Shown: positions 25,418-34,948, numbered from the stretch's first letter. The stretch: DNA of 64,000 nt from Oscillospiraceae bacterium (GCA_020025655.1 JAHHRR010000002.1:1-64000), one strand, 5' to 3'. Notes: a model not told the origin generated them from the letters alone. A program made the numbers and translations.

Positions 25418-26746
25418 TCAGTCTGCGAGAGTTCCCATGGGGTCCCAGGGTTCCAGAACAACGGGCTTTTCCTCAGTATATTTTGCAAGCTCGCCCAGAT
25501 ATTCCTTTTCAACCGCTGCCTGATATACAAACTTGTCAAACCAGCTGTCTGAGCAGATATAGTAGCCCTTTTCGCCGGACTTATCTCCCCAGCTGTTTTC
25601 AATCTTCCAGCGGTTGGGTTTACCATCGTCAAGATTTACGCCGGTAATAACCATGGCATGATTCATGGCTGAGAAACCGTAATCCAGAGCATTGCTCTTG
25701 CTTATGGTAAGGTCAAGACCTGTTAAAAGCTCAAAGTTAAAGCTCTTATCGTCCCAGATTCCCTTCTCTCTGTCTCCGTAATAAGAGACATCGCTGCCGA
25801 ACCATACAACCTTGCCCGCCTGAAGCTGGCGGATAACAGCAGCCTTAAAGTCCTCAAGGCTGAGGTTCAGATGAGTAACATCTTTACCGCCGACCACATT
25901 TCCAAGCAGTCTTACAGTAAAGGTCTTGTTATAGGGCTTATCTGCAGTGGGAGCGTGGATTATAGACACCATTGAATCAACAGTGTCAGTCACATACTTC
26001 TCTGCAAAGGATTTTGCTGTATATCCCTTTTCTATGTGATATACATCATCCTTATCTACATATTCAAAGTCAAAGGTCTCAGGCGGTTTTCCGTAGCAGG
26101 AGCAGAGGTAGGAATAAATCTTTGCCAGCATATCGTTCTTGACGTTCTGGATTTCCTCCCGGGATTTCTTCTCTGCAACCATTGTGCGAAGCTTTATTGC
26201 ACCTGCTTTAAGATTCTGGTTGAGAATTCTGTTCATAACAGCGGTGTTGCTTGTCTGGAAAGTCTCGTCAAAGGCATCCTTGGGCATAACGCCGTACTTT
26301 TTCACAATGTTTGCAAACATATCCCACTGTCCGCCGTCATGTACGCCGGTAGCCAGAATAAACGAAACTGTGCGGTCGGATGTAGGCAGCTCTGCGGTTT
26401 CAAGAATACTCTCGAAGAAGTAGTTGCAGCGTTCAAACTTATCCATAAGAGCCATATAGCTCTGAGAAAGCTCAAGTTTTTCAATATTGCACTTTTTGCC
26501 TATAATCTCACGCAGAACATTTGTAGCGGCAAAAATCCAGCAGCGTCCGCTGGACTTCTGATTTGCAGCTTCCATGGTTTTTATATCAACTGAAAATTTA
26601 TGGCGCAGCTTGTTTGCCTCTGCGGATACATATGCAGCATCCGCCATATTAGTCTTGCTGAGGCTTAATGCGGCAAGCTGACGCTGAGCATCAGCTTCAA
26701 ACTCATCATTCCAGTGAGAAATCTGGTCGTAAGTAATTGCTTTCAT
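25418..26746 (-). CDS. pepC: Aminopeptidase C (C1B, bleomycin hydrolase family)
   Basis: 442 residues. The cysteine protease triad is visible: Cys in QKSSGRCWIFAATN (about residue 70), His in NHAMVITGV and Asn in IENSWGDKSGEKGYY. Family length is about 440-450. A cytosolic homohexamer that trims N-terminal residues. ATG has AAAGGAGAAAG. Monocistronic. The 260 bp upstream shows nothing notable. Confidence 0.92.
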   Translation of the reverse strand: MKAITYDQISHWNDEFEADAQRQLAALSLSKTNMADAAYVSAEANKLRHKFSVDIKTMEAANQKSSGRCWIFAATNVLREIIGKKCNIEKLELSQSYMALMDKFERCNYFFESILETAELPTSDRTVSFILATGVHDGGQWDMFANIVKKYGVMPKDAFDETFQTSNTAVMNRILNQNLKAGAIKLRTMVAEKKSREEIQNVKNDMLAKIYSYLCSCYGKPPETFDFEYVDKDDVYHIEKGYTAKSFAEKYVTDTVDSMVSIIHAPTADKPYNKTFTVRLLGNVVGGKDVTHLNLSLEDFKAAVIRQLQAGKVVWFGSDVSYYGDREKGIWDDKSFNFELLTGLDLTISKSNALDYGFSAMNHAMVITGVNLDDGKPNRWKIENSWGDKSGEKGYYICSDSWFDKFVYQAAVEKEYLGELAKYTEEKPVVLEPWDPMGTLAD

Positions 26747-27006
26747 TTCTTTCTCCTTTCATTCAGCCCTGATACAGTCATACAAAAGGGCAGGCTAAGG
26801 GAAACATCGAATCTGCGGATATTTCTCTCAGTTAGAATACCCTAACCGTTTTAAATTGTCAATACTCATTTAAATCAGGCAGATGATGCATTTTTTCATC
26901 ACCTAGGCAATTAAACTGTAAATGTAACTTTAAATTTTATATTCATCAGTATATAATATTTTCATATATTACCAAATGCTACATTTTTCTATCGGGAGGC
27001 AACACT

Positions 27007-27972
27007 ATGGATATGGACAACAGATTGAGACTTCTCTATATGGCGCAGCTGCTTTATGACCTCAGCGACGAAGACCACTATCTTTCAACCTCTCAGCTTA
27101 TTAACCTTCTTTCAGAGCGCTATGGCATATCATCCCATCGGCAGACCATAAAAAGAGATATTGAGGTTTTGCAGCGCTTCGGCTGTGACATCAAGGAGCT
27201 GAAGTCCACGCAGAATCTTTATCATCTGGTAAGCCGCAAGTTCGACACGGCGGAGCTGCGCCTTCTTATTGACGCTGTATGCTCAGCAAAATTCATAACC
27301 GCCAGAAAAAGTGAACAGCTTGTAGAAAAAATAAGCAGTCTTGCAGGTATAAACGAAGCCCGGGCGCTTAAAGAAAACTGCTGTCTGTGCAATATCAATC
27401 GTGCCGACAACGAGCAAATCTACATAATAATAGACAGCATAAACGAGGCTATAAAACGCAGACGGAAAATTTCATTTCAGTATTATCAGTACGATATACA
27501 TAAGGAAAAGGTACTCAGAAATTCCGGTGTTCCGTATGTTGTATCCCCTATACGCCTTGTATGGAACGGTGATCATTATTACCTGCTCGCTATAAAAGAC
27601 TCAGGTGAACGCCGCAATTTCAGAGTTGACAGGATAGCATCCACACCGGACATTCTCTCCTCTGCTGCAAACCCCACGCCCGAAGGTTTTGATGTCAATG
27701 AATATCTTAATCAGACCATACGTATGTATGATGCCGAGCCCAGAAATGTTACTTTAAAATGCGATAATTCGGTTATAGGTTCTATTCTTGACTATTTCGG
27801 TACGGATGTTCCCATTGTCCTCGGGGATGACGGCACTTTTACAGCAAGAGTAAAGGTGTCGGTCAGCAATGTGTTTTTCGGTCGTGTTTTCGGATACGGC
27901 GGACTGATTAAAATTATTGAACCCGAAGATGTTAAGCAGAAATTCCGGTTGATGCTCAAAAATTTTGACTGA
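27007..27972 (+). CDS. WYL-domain transcriptional regulator
   Basis: 321 residues. N-terminal winged helix (STSQLINLLSERYGISSHRQTIKRDIEVL, about residues 22-52), then a WYL domain with ISFQYYQYDI, SPIRLVWNGDHYYLLAI and FRVDRI (YafY-type). WYL domains usually sense nucleic-acid or nucleotide ligands. No adjacent defence or DNA-repair genes, so the target is unknown. ATG follows GGGAGGCAAC. Confidence 0.85.
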   Translation: MDMDNRLRLLYMAQLLYDLSDEDHYLSTSQLINLLSERYGISSHRQTIKRDIEVLQRFGCDIKELKSTQNLYHLVSRKFDTAELRLLIDAVCSAKFITARKSEQLVEKISSLAGINEARALKENCCLCNINRADNEQIYIIIDSINEAIKRRRKISFQYYQYDIHKEKVLRNSGVPYVVSPIRLVWNGDHYYLLAIKDSGERRNFRVDRIASTPDILSSAANPTPEGFDVNEYLNQTIRMYDAEPRNVTLKCDNSVIGSILDYFGTDVPIVLGDDGTFTARVKVSVSNVFFGRVFGYGGLIKIIEPEDVKQKFRLMLKNFD

Positions 27973-28004
27973 AAAAGCTGCTGCGGTTAACCGCAGCAGC
28001 TTTT
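27973..28004 (+). terminator. Terminator after the WYL gene
   Basis: AAAAGCTGCTGCGG and CCGCAGCAGCTTTT form a 14-bp stem with a TTAA loop. It overlaps the stop region directly. Confidence 0.85.
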
Positions 28005-28245
28005 ATATTTCTCTCCGGTTTATATTATAGTATGTGCAAAAGCATAATTTTCTGTAATTTCTAAATTTCACCTCATTATTTAAGCCGGTTATACACAGCC
28101 GCAATAATTTCGCTGAATTTTTTCACGCTGGGACTTATGCCTGCAAAGTACGCTCTTGCATTTTTCTCAAAAGGGTATTACTATTAAATATACTGCGTAT
28201 AAGCAGTCTAACTTGTAATTAAAGTTTTAAGACAGGAGATATATT

Positions 28246-30033
28246 ATGAAAACAGTACCTGAACGCATTGCAGCATTCCGCAGCGCTATGGAAAAAGCCG
28301 GCTGCGACATTTTTATTATGCCCTCATCCGACCCTCATTCCAGTGAGTATGCACCTGCTCACGAGACCGCATGGGAGTATTTTTCAGGTTTTTCCTGCGA
28401 GAACGCAAATCTGCTCATAACCCGCAGCGAAGCCGCACTCTGGGTAGACGGCCGTTTCTTCGGCGCTGCCGATAAGGCTCTTGCAGGCACCGGCGTGCAG
28501 TCCATGCACATGGGCGTAAAGGGTGTTCCCTCCGTTCTTGCATGGCTGGGTGTAAGACTTAAAGAAGGCAGTGTTCTGGGCTATAATGCAGAAACCATGC
28601 CTCTTCACAATATGCGCCAGCTGAAGGAAGTCTGCGACAGCTGCGGTGCAAAGCTTGTGGATCTGCCTCTGGTTGACGAAGTCTGGGTAGAAGACAGAGC
28701 TCCCCTGCCCTCCACTCCTGCATGGATTCTCGGCAAAGAATATGCAGGTATGGAAGCTTCCGAAAAGCTTGCCGTTTTAAGAGATAAGCTCAAAGCTTTA
28801 AACTGCACCGCAGAGCTTGTAACAAAGCTTGACTGCCTTGCATGGCTTTTAAATCTCCGTGCCTCCGACGTTGACTGCACTCCTTATGCACTTGCATTCT
28901 GCTATGTAGATATGGATAAGGCTGTTCTTTTCATGGATTACAGCCGTCTTTCCGATGATGCAAAGGCATATCTTTCCGCCTGCGGCGTTGAGCTTAGAGG
29001 CTACAAGGAAATGCCCGCATTCCTTGCAGAAAACACCAAGTCTGAGACAGTTCTGATTGATCCTGCAAGCCTGAACGCATCTTTAAATAACGCTCTTCAC
29101 AGCAACAGCGCATTTACAGTAGTTGAGGGCAGCGATCCTCTGGCAATGCTGAAAGCCGTCAAGAATGAGACTGAGCTTGAATGCACCAGAAAAGCTCACA
29201 TTTACGACGCTTCTGCCATGGTCAGATTCCAGATTGAGCTTGAAAAGCGTATGGCCGCCGGAGAAAAGCTCCGTGAAACCGATATTGACTCCATTTTACA
29301 TAAATACCGCAGTGCAAACCCCGGCTTTATTGTAGAGAGCTTCCCCACCATCGCCGCCTATGGTCCCAATGCCGCAAATATGCACTATGCACCCAAGGCC
29401 GGCTCCGATGCAGAGCTGCAGCCCAAGGGCTATCTGCTTGTTGACTCCGGCGCAACCTACTACACCGGCACTACCGACATCACCCGTACCTACACCCTCG
29501 GTGAGCTCAGCTATGAAGAAAAGCTTGCATATACAAGAGTTCTTCGCTGCCATATCGACGTTGCAATGGCTGTCTGGAAAGAGGGCGCAACCGGCGGTGA
29601 GCTTGATATGCTGGCCCGTCAGCCCATGTGGCGTCATATGCTTGACTACCGCTGCGGCACAGGTCACAGTGTTTCTCACGTTGGTGCAGTTCACGAAGGC
29701 CCCCACAGCCTCCGTCCCCACAACGGTGTAGCTTTTGTTCCCGGCATGATTATAACCAACGAGCCCGGAATTTACGAAGAAGGCAGCATCGGAATCCGTA
29801 TCGAAAATGAACTGGAGTGTGTAGAGGCCGGCGAGAGCGAATACGGAAAATTCCTTCGCTTCGAGCCTATCACATTCGTTCCTGTCGAAATGAGCTCTGT
29901 TCTGGTTGAGGAGCTTACAAGAGAAGAAAAAGATTGGATCAATCACTACCACGCACAGGTATTTGAGAAAATCAGCCCTCTGCTTAATGCAGAAGAGACT
30001 GAATGGCTCAAGAATAAGTGCGCAGCAGTCTGA
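28246..30033 (+). CDS. Xaa-Pro aminopeptidase (M24B, aminopeptidase P)
   Basis: 595 residues, the long three-domain type. Two creatinase-like N-terminal domains (IMPSSDPHSSEYAP, LWVDGRFF) precede the pita-bread domain with the metal ligands: Asp in LVDSGATYY, Asp in TTDITRTY, His in GTGHSVSHVG, Glu in ITNEPGIYEEG and Glu in IRIENELE. Cleaves N-terminal residues preceding proline. ATG after ACAGGAGAT. Confidence 0.92.
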   Translation: MKTVPERIAAFRSAMEKAGCDIFIMPSSDPHSSEYAPAHETAWEYFSGFSCENANLLITRSEAALWVDGRFFGAADKALAGTGVQSMHMGVKGVPSVLAWLGVRLKEGSVLGYNAETMPLHNMRQLKEVCDSCGAKLVDLPLVDEVWVEDRAPLPSTPAWILGKEYAGMEASEKLAVLRDKLKALNCTAELVTKLDCLAWLLNLRASDVDCTPYALAFCYVDMDKAVLFMDYSRLSDDAKAYLSACGVELRGYKEMPAFLAENTKSETVLIDPASLNASLNNALHSNSAFTVVEGSDPLAMLKAVKNETELECTRKAHIYDASAMVRFQIELEKRMAAGEKLRETDIDSILHKYRSANPGFIVESFPTIAAYGPNAANMHYAPKAGSDAELQPKGYLLVDSGATYYTGTTDITRTYTLGELSYEEKLAYTRVLRCHIDVAMAVWKEGATGGELDMLARQPMWRHMLDYRCGTGHSVSHVGAVHEGPHSLRPHNGVAFVPGMIITNEPGIYEEGSIGIRIENELECVEAGESEYGKFLRFEPITFVPVEMSSVLVEELTREEKDWINHYHAQVFEKISPLLNAEETEWLKNKCAAV

Positions 30034-30056
30034 TTCAGTTCAAAATCTGATAAACT

Positions 30057-30092
30057 AAAAAAACAGGCAGCATCACGCTGCCTGTTTTTTAT
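30057..30092. terminator. Bidirectional terminator
   Basis: AAAACAGGCAGC and GCTGCCTGTTTT with ATCAC loop and T run, between convergent genes. Confidence 0.88.
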
Positions 30093-30661
30093 ATTCCGTT
30101 TATAAATTCAGCAAATCTTTCCGCAAATTCAATGTTTGCTTTCTCAGTTAAGTGAATACCGTCATAGCAAAGTTCCATATTCCACTTTGCAGTATTGCAG
30201 AAATAACAGCCTGTTTTTTCTGCGAGCTTCTCGTACATCTCGGAAAGCCTTTTAAGCTCTTTTCCAAAAGCATCTTCAAACACTATATCAGGCGGTGCGG
30301 CAAGAATAATGTTCATCCCGCTCAGCTCTTTAAGATGCAGAATAAGCTTCTCCATTTTCTCTGCATTATACTCTGCCTGCTGTCCCAGAAGTATATCATT
30401 AGTCCCCAGCATTACAACAAGCATATCACAGTCGGGATTTTCCTCTATTGCACGTTCAAGGCTTTTGCAGCTGTCCGCCGGTACCGTTCTGCCGTTCTGA
30501 CCCATGTTTATTACTTTACTTCCAAGTCTTTTGCCCAGGATATCGCACCAGCGATACTCAGGCGTATACCTGTCACCCAGAAATGATCTGGGGTCAAAGC
30601 CGTAGGTGTTGGAATCACCGAAGCATATTATTCCTTTGCTTTTCACTTTCTCACCGTCCAT
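30089..30661 (-). CDS. SGNH/GDSL-type esterase
   Basis: 190 residues from ATG 30661 (MDGEKVKSKGIICFGDSNT). The blocks are GDSNTYG with nucleophile Ser, VINMGQNGRTV with Gly, VVMLGTNDIL with Asn and DGIHLTEKA with the Asp/His pair: a complete SGNH hydrolase. The open frame extends upstream to 30796, but the promoter at 30718-30747 lies inside that extension, which supports the shorter start. The ribosome site is weak. Likely a carbohydrate or acyl esterase. Confidence 0.8.
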   Translation of the reverse strand: MDGEKVKSKGIICFGDSNTYGFDPRSFLGDRYTPEYRWCDILGKRLGSKVINMGQNGRTVPADSCKSLERAIEENPDCDMLVVMLGTNDILLGQQAEYNAEKMEKLILHLKELSGMNIILAAPPDIVFEDAFGKELKRLSEMYEKLAEKTGCYFCNTAKWNMELCYDGIHLTEKANIEFAERFAEFINGI

Positions 30662-30695
30662 ATATGATTTTACAGCGGCTGCCACGGAAAGTAAA

Positions 30696-30747
30696 TTGAA
30701 AATACAGCAGGATTTATGGTATAATTTTAATCTGTTATACCGTTCAA
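30696..30747. promoter_or_regulatory. Overlapping divergent promoters with shared inverted repeat
   Basis: Plus strand: TTGAAA (30696-30701), N18, TATAAT (30720-30725). Minus strand: TTGAAC (30742-30747), N18, TATACC (30718-30723). The two -10 boxes overlap within the dyad GGTATAA (30718-30724) / TTATACC (30735-30741). Confidence 0.65.
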
Positions 30748-30786
30748 TCCAAAGTAATAATTTCAAACACATCCGAGGCGATAAAT

Positions 30787-31800
30787 ATGATTTCACATAT
30801 TAAAGGCAATGTTTACTGTATCTGCATAAAGCTTTCAAACAGTCCTCTTAAAAATATAAATACCTATCTCATTAAAGGTGATGACCGAAATCTCCTTATT
30901 GATACCGGAGAGTGCTGTGAGGAAAGTCTGGCTTATCTTCGTGAAGGTCTCAGCGAGCTGGATGTTGATATGAATAAAACAGATATTTTTCTCACTCATT
31001 TTCATCCTGATCATGCAGGCCTTGCAAAGCATATCGCATCGGAAACAAGCAGAGTATTTGTAAGCCCCATAGACCTTGAGCATTTGTACGATTTTACAGA
31101 CACTCACATAACCGAGCTGACCGCAAAGTGGTGTGTAAGCAGCGGAGTTCCTTTGAACGTAATGGAGGCGTTTCTTGCAGAGCGTCAGAAAAATTATTTT
31201 CACTTTGAGATGCCTGAGCATACAACGCCCATAGCTGACGGTGACATTCTGTCCTGCGGCGGTCACACTCTTCAGGTCATCTGGACGCCCGGTCATACTC
31301 CCGGTCATCTCTGTCTCTATGACAAAGAAAACAGGCTTTTCTTTTCCGGTGACCATGTTCTTTTCGATATAACTCCCAACATCTCCGACTGGCATAATGT
31401 AGTCGATTCTCTCAGTGACTTTATACACAGCCTTATGAAAATAAGAAATCTGGAGGCTGACAAGGTTCTTCCCGGTCACAGAAGCGCAGAAGGACTTCTG
31501 AGCCAGCGTGTAGACACACTGATTGAGCATCATGCGGCGAGAGTCAGAGAGCTTCTTGATGTAATTCAGGCAAATCCCGGTAAAACAGCCTATGAAATAT
31601 CGGGCCTCATGACATGGAATATAAGAGCAGGAAGCTGGGATGACTTCCCCGTAATGCAGAAGCCCTTCGCCATACATGAAACCTGCGCCCATCTCAATTA
31701 CCTTCTGGGCCGCAGGCAGATAAAGGCCGTAAGCATAAACGGCACCAGACACTATTATTTCAGAAAACTGCTGAAAGACGACATTCTCGATTTATACTGA
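30787..31800 (+). CDS. MBL-fold metallo-hydrolase with C-terminal winged helix (LACTB2-like)
   Basis: 337 residues. The beta-lactamase fold has THFHPDHAG (HxHxDH), GHTPGHLCLY, FSGDHVLF and LPGH metal-binding motifs within the first ~230 residues. The tail (RVRELLDVIQAN to HYYFRK) forms the winged-helix extension of the LACTB2/BLACT group, some of which are endoribonucleases. Transcribed divergently from the GDSL gene. Substrate unknown. Confidence 0.83.
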   Translation: MISHIKGNVYCICIKLSNSPLKNINTYLIKGDDRNLLIDTGECCEESLAYLREGLSELDVDMNKTDIFLTHFHPDHAGLAKHIASETSRVFVSPIDLEHLYDFTDTHITELTAKWCVSSGVPLNVMEAFLAERQKNYFHFEMPEHTTPIADGDILSCGGHTLQVIWTPGHTPGHLCLYDKENRLFFSGDHVLFDITPNISDWHNVVDSLSDFIHSLMKIRNLEADKVLPGHRSAEGLLSQRVDTLIEHHAARVRELLDVIQANPGKTAYEISGLMTWNIRAGSWDDFPVMQKPFAIHETCAHLNYLLGRRQIKAVSINGTRHYYFRKLLKDDILDLY

Positions 31801-31807
31801 ATATTCT

Positions 31808-31846
31808 AAGCCCCCTAAATATTGTGTTTCGGGGGCTTACTTTATT
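31808..31846 (+). terminator. Terminator after the MBL-fold gene
   Basis: AAGCCCCC (31808-31815) pairs with GGGGGCTT (31831-31838) around a 15-nt loop, then ACTTTATT. Confidence 0.75.
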
Positions 31847-34091
31847 GAAGCGATTTTTTAAGATAAGGTGCGGTAACGGATTTATCGCTGCTGAGCATTT
31901 CCTCAGGTGTACCCTGAAAAATTATTCTGCCGCCCTCTTCACCGCCGCTCGGGCCTACTTCAACCACATAGTCCGCAGCTTTAAGAACTTCGAGATTGTG
32001 CTCAATCAGAAATACCGAATTACCCTTTTCCACAAGGCTGTCAAAGAGCGAGATTATCTCCTGAATATTCTGCAAATGCAGACCGTCCGTCGGCTCATCC
32101 AGAATTAAAATCTGTCCTGTTTTTCCAAGATATGATGCAAGCTTCATTCTCTGAAGCTCACCGCCTGAGAGTGTGGAAAGTGCCTGATTCAGATGCAGAT
32201 AGCTTAGCCCGACATCTGCAAGCGGTTTGAGCTTATCCGCAATTTTAGTGCCTGCAAAACGCTCCATAGCCTGTGCGATACTGAGATCCATAACCTGAGA
32301 AATATCAAGCCCGTCCACTTTATACTTTAGTGCCTGAGGGCCGTAGCGCAGTCCGCCGCAGGCCTCGCACGGAGTTTCTATTGAATCCATAAACGCCATT
32401 TCGGAAACTATTATTCCCTTGCCTCCGCAGACAGGGCAGGCGCCCTCTCCGTTAAAGGAAAACAGACCTATCTTTTCGCCGCTCTGCTTTGCAAAAAGCT
32501 TTCTTATGTCATCAGCTACACCCAGATAGGTTCCCGGTGTAGACCTGAGACTTATGCCTATATTTTTCTGGCTTATAAGGGTGATGTCCTCGCTGCTCTG
32601 CTTTTTGAACGCCTCCATAAGAGAGCTTTTGCCTGAGCCTGCCACACCTGCAATAACCGTAAACAGTCCCTTGGGAAGCTTAACATCTATATCTTTTAGA
32701 TTGTGCAGATTGAGGTGCGACAGTTCAAACCATTCCTTTGCCTGTCTGGGATTAGTTTTGAGCTTGTTTCTCTGCCGCAGAAGCCGTCCTGTAAGGGTGT
32801 CGCTTTCAAGAAGCTCGGGATAGCTGCCCTCAAAAAGCACATTACCGCCCTGCTCACCCGCTCCCGGTCCCATATCTATAATATGGTCGGCAATTTCCAT
32901 CATCTCTTTATGATGCTCCACCATCAAAACAGTGTTGCCTCTGTCTCTAAGCTCCTGCACAGCCTCCGCCAGTCTGTGTATATCATGGCTGTGAAGGCCT
33001 ACACTCGGCTCATCCAGCACATACAGCAGATCGGAAAGTGAAGAGTTATTGTACTTTGCAATTTTACACCGCTGTGCTTCTCCGCCCGAAAGAGTACCCA
33101 TAGCTCTGTCAAGGGTCAGGTAGTCGAGCCCTATATCAATAAGGGCCTGAATCCGGTTTCTGAGGGAATTTACAATATCCGCACCTATGGGATCATTGAT
33201 TCCGTCCAGCCATTTCAAGATTTCTCTAAAGGGCATGGTGGTTATCTCGGCAATATTTTTCCCCTGAATTCTGCATGAAAGTATCTTGGGATTAAGCCTT
33301 GCGCCATGGCATTCCGGGCAGACGCCCTGAGTTACCAGCGGTTCAAGCTTCTTCCAGTGAACCTTGGCATCGTCTCTTTTGAGCATTCTGTTCATGCGGT
33401 ACATAAGCCCTTCATAGGTAGCGGTCTTATAGTATTCAGGAGGCGGATTTTTAAGCTTCATCGGCTTCTGATATAAGAACAGCTGAAGCTCCTCTTCCGT
33501 ATAATCCCTGATCTTTTTATTATTATCAAAAAGTCCGCTGCCGCCGTAATACAGCCAGCGCCACTGGCCGGGTTCAAAGGCCACATAGCGGATAACGCCA
33601 GGATCATTTAGGCATTTATCGAAATCTACCAGTTTATGCACATCGAGTTCGGTAATTTCGCCCAGACCGTCACAGCGCAGGCAGCGTCCCTGAGGATGGT
33701 TGAAGGAAAAAGAGTCCGAATATCCCACAAATGGCTTGCCGACTCTTGAAAACAGAAGGCGCAGAAGCGAGTAGGTATCCGTATAGGTTCCCAGAGTGGA
33801 ACGCACCTGAGATGAGGGCTTTTTCTGATCTATAACAATCGCAGGCGGCAGATTTTCGATTTTCCCCACATGAGGTCTGCCGTATTTGGGCAGGTATCGC
33901 TGTGCAAAGCTGGGAAATGTTTCATTAAGCTCACGCCTTGACTGAGCTGCCACCGTATCCATAACAAGAGAGCTTTTTCCCGAACCCGAAACACCTGTTA
34001 CCACTGTAATACTATGCTTCGGAATCTCAAGGGAAACATTTTTGAGGTTATTCTGAGTAGCTCCGTAAACACAAATTTTTTCTTTTGACAT
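31842..34091 (-). CDS. Short UvrA-like ABC ATPase (UvrA2 class)
   Basis: 749 residues, versus about 940 for housekeeping UvrA. Two ATPase halves are complete: Walker A GVSGSGKSS and GVAGSGKSS, signatures LSGGEAQRCK and LSGGELQRMK, Walker B VLDEPSVGL and ILDEPTDGL. Zinc modules CLRCDGLGE and CPVCGGKG...CEACGG are present. The missing ~190 residues correspond to the UvrB-interaction and insertion region, as in UvrA2/DrrC-type proteins tied to drug or DNA-damage tolerance. No uvrB nearby. Confidence 0.87.
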   Translation of the reverse strand: MSKEKICVYGATQNNLKNVSLEIPKHSITVVTGVSGSGKSSLVMDTVAAQSRRELNETFPSFAQRYLPKYGRPHVGKIENLPPAIVIDQKKPSSQVRSTLGTYTDTYSLLRLLFSRVGKPFVGYSDSFSFNHPQGRCLRCDGLGEITELDVHKLVDFDKCLNDPGVIRYVAFEPGQWRWLYYGGSGLFDNNKKIRDYTEEELQLFLYQKPMKLKNPPPEYYKTATYEGLMYRMNRMLKRDDAKVHWKKLEPLVTQGVCPECHGARLNPKILSCRIQGKNIAEITTMPFREILKWLDGINDPIGADIVNSLRNRIQALIDIGLDYLTLDRAMGTLSGGEAQRCKIAKYNNSSLSDLLYVLDEPSVGLHSHDIHRLAEAVQELRDRGNTVLMVEHHKEMMEIADHIIDMGPGAGEQGGNVLFEGSYPELLESDTLTGRLLRQRNKLKTNPRQAKEWFELSHLNLHNLKDIDVKLPKGLFTVIAGVAGSGKSSLMEAFKKQSSEDITLISQKNIGISLRSTPGTYLGVADDIRKLFAKQSGEKIGLFSFNGEGACPVCGGKGIIVSEMAFMDSIETPCEACGGLRYGPQALKYKVDGLDISQVMDLSIAQAMERFAGTKIADKLKPLADVGLSYLHLNQALSTLSGGELQRMKLASYLGKTGQILILDEPTDGLHLQNIQEIISLFDSLVEKGNSVFLIEHNLEVLKAADYVVEVGPSGGEEGGRIIFQGTPEEMLSSDKSVTAPYLKKSLQ

Positions 34092-34240
34092 TTCTAAGTC
34101 CTTTCCTTAAACAAAGACAAGCTGCAAAATCTTTTTGATTTTTCCTGACTTCTCTGCATAACGCAGTCCGCCGTTAAGACCACCCGGCTTACGCCGAAAA
34201 ATTTTGCAGGCAGAAGAACTGACATACCACTCTGCTGATT

Positions 34241-34269
34241 ATTATAATACGCCCTGATTATTCGGGCAA
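34241..34269 (-). promoter_or_regulatory. Promoter of the uvrA-like gene
   Basis: Minus strand TTGCCC (34264-34269), 17-nt spacer, TATAAT (34241-34246), leaving a leader of about 145 nt. A second match, TTGCCA-N18-TATAAT, lies at 34412-34441. Confidence 0.6.
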
Positions 34270-34491
34270 CTGCATTCAAAATTTCTGCCATACCCTATGT
34301 ATCAAAAAAGCAGCTGCGCCTCAGCACAACCGCAAATCTGCCGGAACAGGCCGTATGCACGGAGAATATTTTCCCTGAAATTCTCGCTTCACAGCCGTCA
34401 CTAACTATTAAATTATATCACAGATTTCAAGGTATTGGCAAGATTTTTCATCTAAAAAGCTTATTTTCCATATTATATACTAATCATATTG

Positions 34492-34543
34492 AACTTTTTC
34501 ATAAACTTTGCTGATTGAGCTTTATTGCTGATAGTGCTATATT
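34492..34543 (+). promoter_or_regulatory. Promoter of transcription unit 1 with conserved upstream block
   Basis: TTGAGC (34515-34520), 17-nt spacer, TATATT (34538-34543). The preceding AACTTTTTCATAAACTTTG recurs as AACTTTTTTATAAACTTTG before unit 2, so the upstream element is duplicated with the promoter. Confidence 0.7.
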
Positions 34544-34711
34544 AAAGACGTAAAGAAGAAGGAGATTGATCTTCTAAATGAATTTCCGATGGATGAAGTT
34601 CAGCGGATCGAATCCTGAGCTGTAAGAAAGCTCAGCCACTGGTTCGGCAGAGTATGGCCGGATGTGCGGTGTACAGGTTTTCGGTTCAGATTAGGAAAGT
34701 GAGGTAAACAA

Positions 34712-34744
34712 ATGATGTTAGATACCAAAAGTTCACAGAAATAA
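34712..34744 (+). CDS. Micro-ORF, copy 1 (MMLDTKSSQK)
   Basis: Ten codons, ATG ATG then LDTKSSQK and TAA, 6 nt after GAGGT. The copy at 35538 encodes the same nine residues MLDTKSSQK, and the four base differences all fall in synonymous third positions. The last codon and stop form the 5' arm of the terminator stem, so translation and termination would interact. It could be a functional peptide or a regulatory leader peptide. Confidence 0.5.
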   Translation: MMLDTKSSQK

Positions 34745-34813
34745 CCCTTGGCTGGAAAAACTGCGAAGCAGAGTATGGTTTCGTAAGTGCCGGTCAGGGG
34801 TTATTTCTTTTTT
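34739..34813 (+). terminator. Terminator of unit 1
   Basis: AAATAACCCTTG (34739-34750) pairs with CAGGGGTTATTT (34795-34806), 12 bp with one G-U, enclosing a second hairpin, followed by CTTTTTT. Confidence 0.75.
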
Positions 34814-34861
34814 CGCCGTACTGTCGCTCCGTGACCGGTCAGGAACATGGCACAGAGTATA

Positions 34862-34948
34862 AAATAACCCCGCCTTTTGAGACGGGGGATCATCCATAAT
34901 TCAGCTGTAAAAGTGCGCCTGATACAGCCTGCAACAAGTTCAGGCTAC
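34862..34948 (-). ncRNA. Candidate small RNA between the two units
   Basis: Minus-strand promoter TTGACT (34979-34984), 18-nt spacer, TAAAAT (34955-34960). About 85 nt follow, with hairpin AGCCTG/CAGGCT (34926-34946) and terminator CCCCGTC/GGCGGGG then TTATTTTAT (34867-34886). No ORF with ribosome site is evident. Confidence 0.45.

Larger units (their letters stand above)
34550..34813 (+). ncRNA. Candidate structured RNA, unit 1 (about 264 nt)
   Basis: Bounded by a consensus promoter and a strong terminator. Visible structure: a CTGAGCT/AGCTCAG hairpin (34615-34635), then a hairpin with stem CGGC/GCCG and octaloop AGAGTATG (34645-34660). The 3' module has the ribosome site GAGGT, micro-ORF, and the terminator arm enclosing a second AGAGTATG loop (34770-34777). 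A 15-codon upstream ORF begins at 34578 (MNFRWMKFSG). The 3' 110 nt are homologous to unit 2. No known RNA family recognised. Confidence 0.5.

Noticed and set aside
30661..30796. N-terminal extension of the GDSL esterase
   Set aside because: The extension contains the predicted promoter, and family proteins start near the GDSNT block.
34094..34291. 65-codon minus-strand ORF upstream of the uvrA-like gene
   Set aside because: It overlaps the likely uvrA promoter and its sequence resembles no family.
34605..34640. Resemblance to a cobalamin riboswitch core (GAATCC, GCTGT, GCCACTG)
   Set aside because: Only short fragments match, the remaining conserved blocks are absent and no B12-related gene follows.
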